Assembly: GCA_035578155.1 (NCBI GenBank)
Contig: JAPWDM010000009.1
Location: forward strand, 2,330,001-2,394,000
Length of the DNA: 64,000 nt
From: Brachynemurus nebulosus
Lineage: Eukaryota > Arthropoda > Insecta > Neuroptera > Myrmeleontidae
Reading direction: 5' to 3'
Position 1 is the stretch's first letter. Each line of letters begins with the position of its first letter. A program made the position numbers and the translations under genes. The notes below the pieces were generated by a model. It saw nothing but the letters and a program-made list of their open reading frames with translations, ran no database searches and was not told the origin of the DNA. Positions 61,724-64,000 of the stretch are shown in pieces.

Positions 61724-61902
61724 TTGTCTATGCGATAAGATAATCCAGCCTTGACTCTAAGGTTTTAGGTAAGTAATGTACTATTTAGTATTATAGTATG
61801 ATGTCAAAAGAAACAATCCAAGTTTGAATCCAATATTCCAGGATATAATCAGAAATTTTATCGTTTTAACAACACAAGTAAGTCAGATATGGTGGTTTTT
61901 AT

Positions 61903-62698
61903 TAGGGATTATAATTGTAAATGTGGTTTAATAATTTGATTAGGGGTCCGGTTTACTGGTTTACCGGTAAATTACTAAAAATGCCTTAAAATTTTTACCG
62001 GTAAATCGCTGATTTTTTACCGGTAATTCGATAAATTAAAAATAATATATTTGAAAATTTTTTTAAGTTCACTTTATTTCATAGAAGAATGATCAAGTTT
62101 ATTGAACGTAAATATACACAATCAAATTACCCCTTACTGTGTATCCATAATAAACTATTCTATGATATGATACAATAAAATCGCACAATGCAATGGTCAG
62201 TTTTAAAATTCATATAATATGCAATAAAGCGTCCTTTTTGTATTTACTTACATATTATTTAAATCAGCTGTACTTTTTCCAAAATAATTAATTAAACATT
62301 ACGTTAAATGATTACATTGTAAGAAGCGGTAAGTAAATCTTTATTACAGGTAGGTAGGTATAATTGATTCATATTTTATGATTATTTAACAAAATTTAAA
62401 ATTATTTTTTCAATAAACAATAACAATGGGCGATATATTTCCGTGAAGGAAGCTGTAGATATCTACAAAGACGTAAAATCAAACATACAATTTTTTTTAC
62501 ATAATTTTTATCTTATTTTGTATACCGTATATAATGACCTTAATAAAATGTTTTTACGTTTTTATTTTTTATTTTTTCTAATATTTATTCTTATATTTTC
62601 CGTGTTTTAAAAAATACCGGTAAATTACCGGTAAACCGGTTTTGCTACAAAAATTTACCGAATTACCAGTAAATTAAATAGTAAATTTATAATCCCTA
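61903..62698. mobile_element. hAT-like element rich in TTTACCGGTAAA repeats
   Basis: Ends TAGGGATTATAA / TTATAATCCCTA, flanked by GTTTTTAT (61895-61902) and GTTTTCAT (62699-62706), one mismatch in 8. Both subterminal parts repeat ACCGGTAAA(T)T motifs. No transposase frame in its 796 bp. Confidence 0.85.
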
Positions 62699-63245
62699 GT
62701 TTTCATACAATAATATTTAATAATACCTATGGACTTTATTTGGTGAAAATTATTGTATATTTTTACACTTATATTCATATTGAATTCTTATAGGGGTAAA
62801 ATAATTTAAATAAGATATTAAAGGAAAATGAATTTTTGGAAACTGAAATATGTAGATAAAATTACAATTATTCCACTATATGTATTGGGTATGAAATTGT
62901 TTTTATTTATTATTTAATTTTAATATTATTTTATAAAATATATTTTTATATTTCCATAGAACAAAAGTAAACATACCAAATAATTTTGATGTATGTATTA
63001 AGAAAAAAATTTAAATAAAATTAATTCTTGGAAATTTTTTTATTAAAATTGTCAACATTTATTACTGCTATTGTTTCGGTATGATTGATGGAATAATATT
63101 TCATCATAATTATCAAAAATTGTCTTTAGAAAAATTAAGGTTTATAATATATTGGATTCGCCTGCATTTAAAAATTTAAAGCTTAATTTAAAAAAAAAAA
63201 ATTATTTAGGTGGTAAGTAGGTATTTCAATTCTCATGTCTAGTCC

Positions 63246-63456
63246 TTAACCCTTAGTGTACCGACGGTACGGTAAAAAGTACCGTCGGTACCAACCCCTT
63301 TTTTTGGTGTTTGTGAGGCCAGACAGATATTATAGATAATATTTTCTTTATTGTATGAGTGAGTTTTTAAGTAATTTTGCATAGAACTAATTTTGGTACT
63401 TAAAGGTACAATTGGCACACAAGTGGGTAAAACTGTTTTGGTCCACTAAGGGTTAG
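63246..63456. mobile_element. TTAA-type (piggyBac-like) MITE
   Basis: TTAA then CCCTTAGTG at the left and CACTAAGGG then TTAG (a mutated TTAA) at the right. CCCTT ends and TTAA targets are typical of piggyBac-related elements. The left part contains the hairpin ACCGACGGTAC ... GTACCGTCGGT. Confidence 0.65.
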
Positions 63457-63525
63457 TGTGTTATTTTTTTTTTTTTTTTTAGATTCAGAACTTTTGGGAA
63501 TGTGGTCGGGAGCAAAGATTTGGAA

Positions 63526-63669
63526 GGTACACTCTTAAAAGCATTTCTTTGGTCAAAGATTAAAAAATTTGTTGATTTTTTGTTAAATAAAAAAAAAAAT
63601 TAATTTAAGGAAAAAAAATTACAGAAATTTTTAATCCTTGAACAATGAAATGGTTTTGAGAGTGTATAC
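63526..63669. mobile_element. MITE family 10 (copy 2)
   Basis: TACACTCTTAAAAGCATTTC and its inverse ending GTTTTGAGAGTGTA; a TA dinucleotide on each side would fit a mariner-type target. Confidence 0.65.
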
Positions 63670-64000
63670 GGTTGAAATCATTTTTTTAGACAAAATTTTG
63701 CCAATATTCGTTTCTAAAAAAAATCGATCTTGGGCATACTCAGTTTAAAAGTATCAGTGACTTAACACATTTGGCTACTTGGCCGAATCCTGTATTTTGC
63801 ATAGTTTAAAATACAATTTTATATTGTTTATACGATTTCAATTTCATTAAAAAAAAAAACACTAATACAGAATATCATCAAAAGCAAAATGTACAAAATT
63901 TTGTGAAAACTAATTTTGAATTTAGAGTTAGAGGTAAAGTATAAATAGATTGAAAATGAGGATATATTGTTATCGGAAAGTTTATAATGAAATGAAACTC

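Overview
The window is a piece of an arthropod, most likely insect, nuclear genome. Reasons: strong A+T richness, short coding exons with GT/AG introns, several conserved animal housekeeping genes each split by introns, and dense small non-autonomous transposons in introns and between genes. The order cannot be fixed from sequence alone.

Layout. 1-3888 (minus): a THAP zinc-finger gene that runs off the left edge, with one downstream exon present in three tandem copies. 4925-6534 (plus): a gamma-glutamylaminecyclotransferase-type gene, head-to-head with it. 10949-15793 (minus): CDV3 homolog, 3 exons. 17386-17836 and 20528-21047 (minus): tandem HINT1-type histidine triad genes, the second with altered active-site residues. 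22549-23740 (minus): dUTPase. 25152-25843 (plus): dihydrofolate reductase, divergent from dUTPase. 27681-47786 (minus): pyruvate dehydrogenase kinase, 7 exons over 20 kb with a 15.8-kb first intron. 49328-52929 (minus): a secreted multi-domain thyroglobulin type-1 protein, 7 exons. 57836-58282 (minus): probable last exons of an unrecognised gene, followed by about 3 kb of very AT-rich, 3'UTR-like DNA. 58300-64000: mainly mobile elements with a few candidate small exons.

Most gene structures were rebuilt by hand from splice sites and intron phase; each main coding sequence closes in frame (GGACT 146 aa, CDV3 258, HINT-A 127, HINT-B 127, dUTPase 146, DHFR 184, PDK 416, thyroglobulin-type protein 417).

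Functional links. dUTPase supplies dUMP and DHFR regenerates tetrahydrofolate for thymidylate synthase, so the divergent neighbours serve the same dTMP pathway; a near-perfect E2F site lies about 110 bp upstream of the dUTPase start. The rest of the window is transposon-rich: six hAT-like elements with readable 8-bp target duplications, two palindromic elements with 10-13-bp duplications, a Helitron-like 3' end, a TTAA element, and several families of TIR or foldback elements. Several families spread copies of the palindrome TGACGTCA (11 in the window). No CRISPR, rRNA or convincing tRNA gene was seen.
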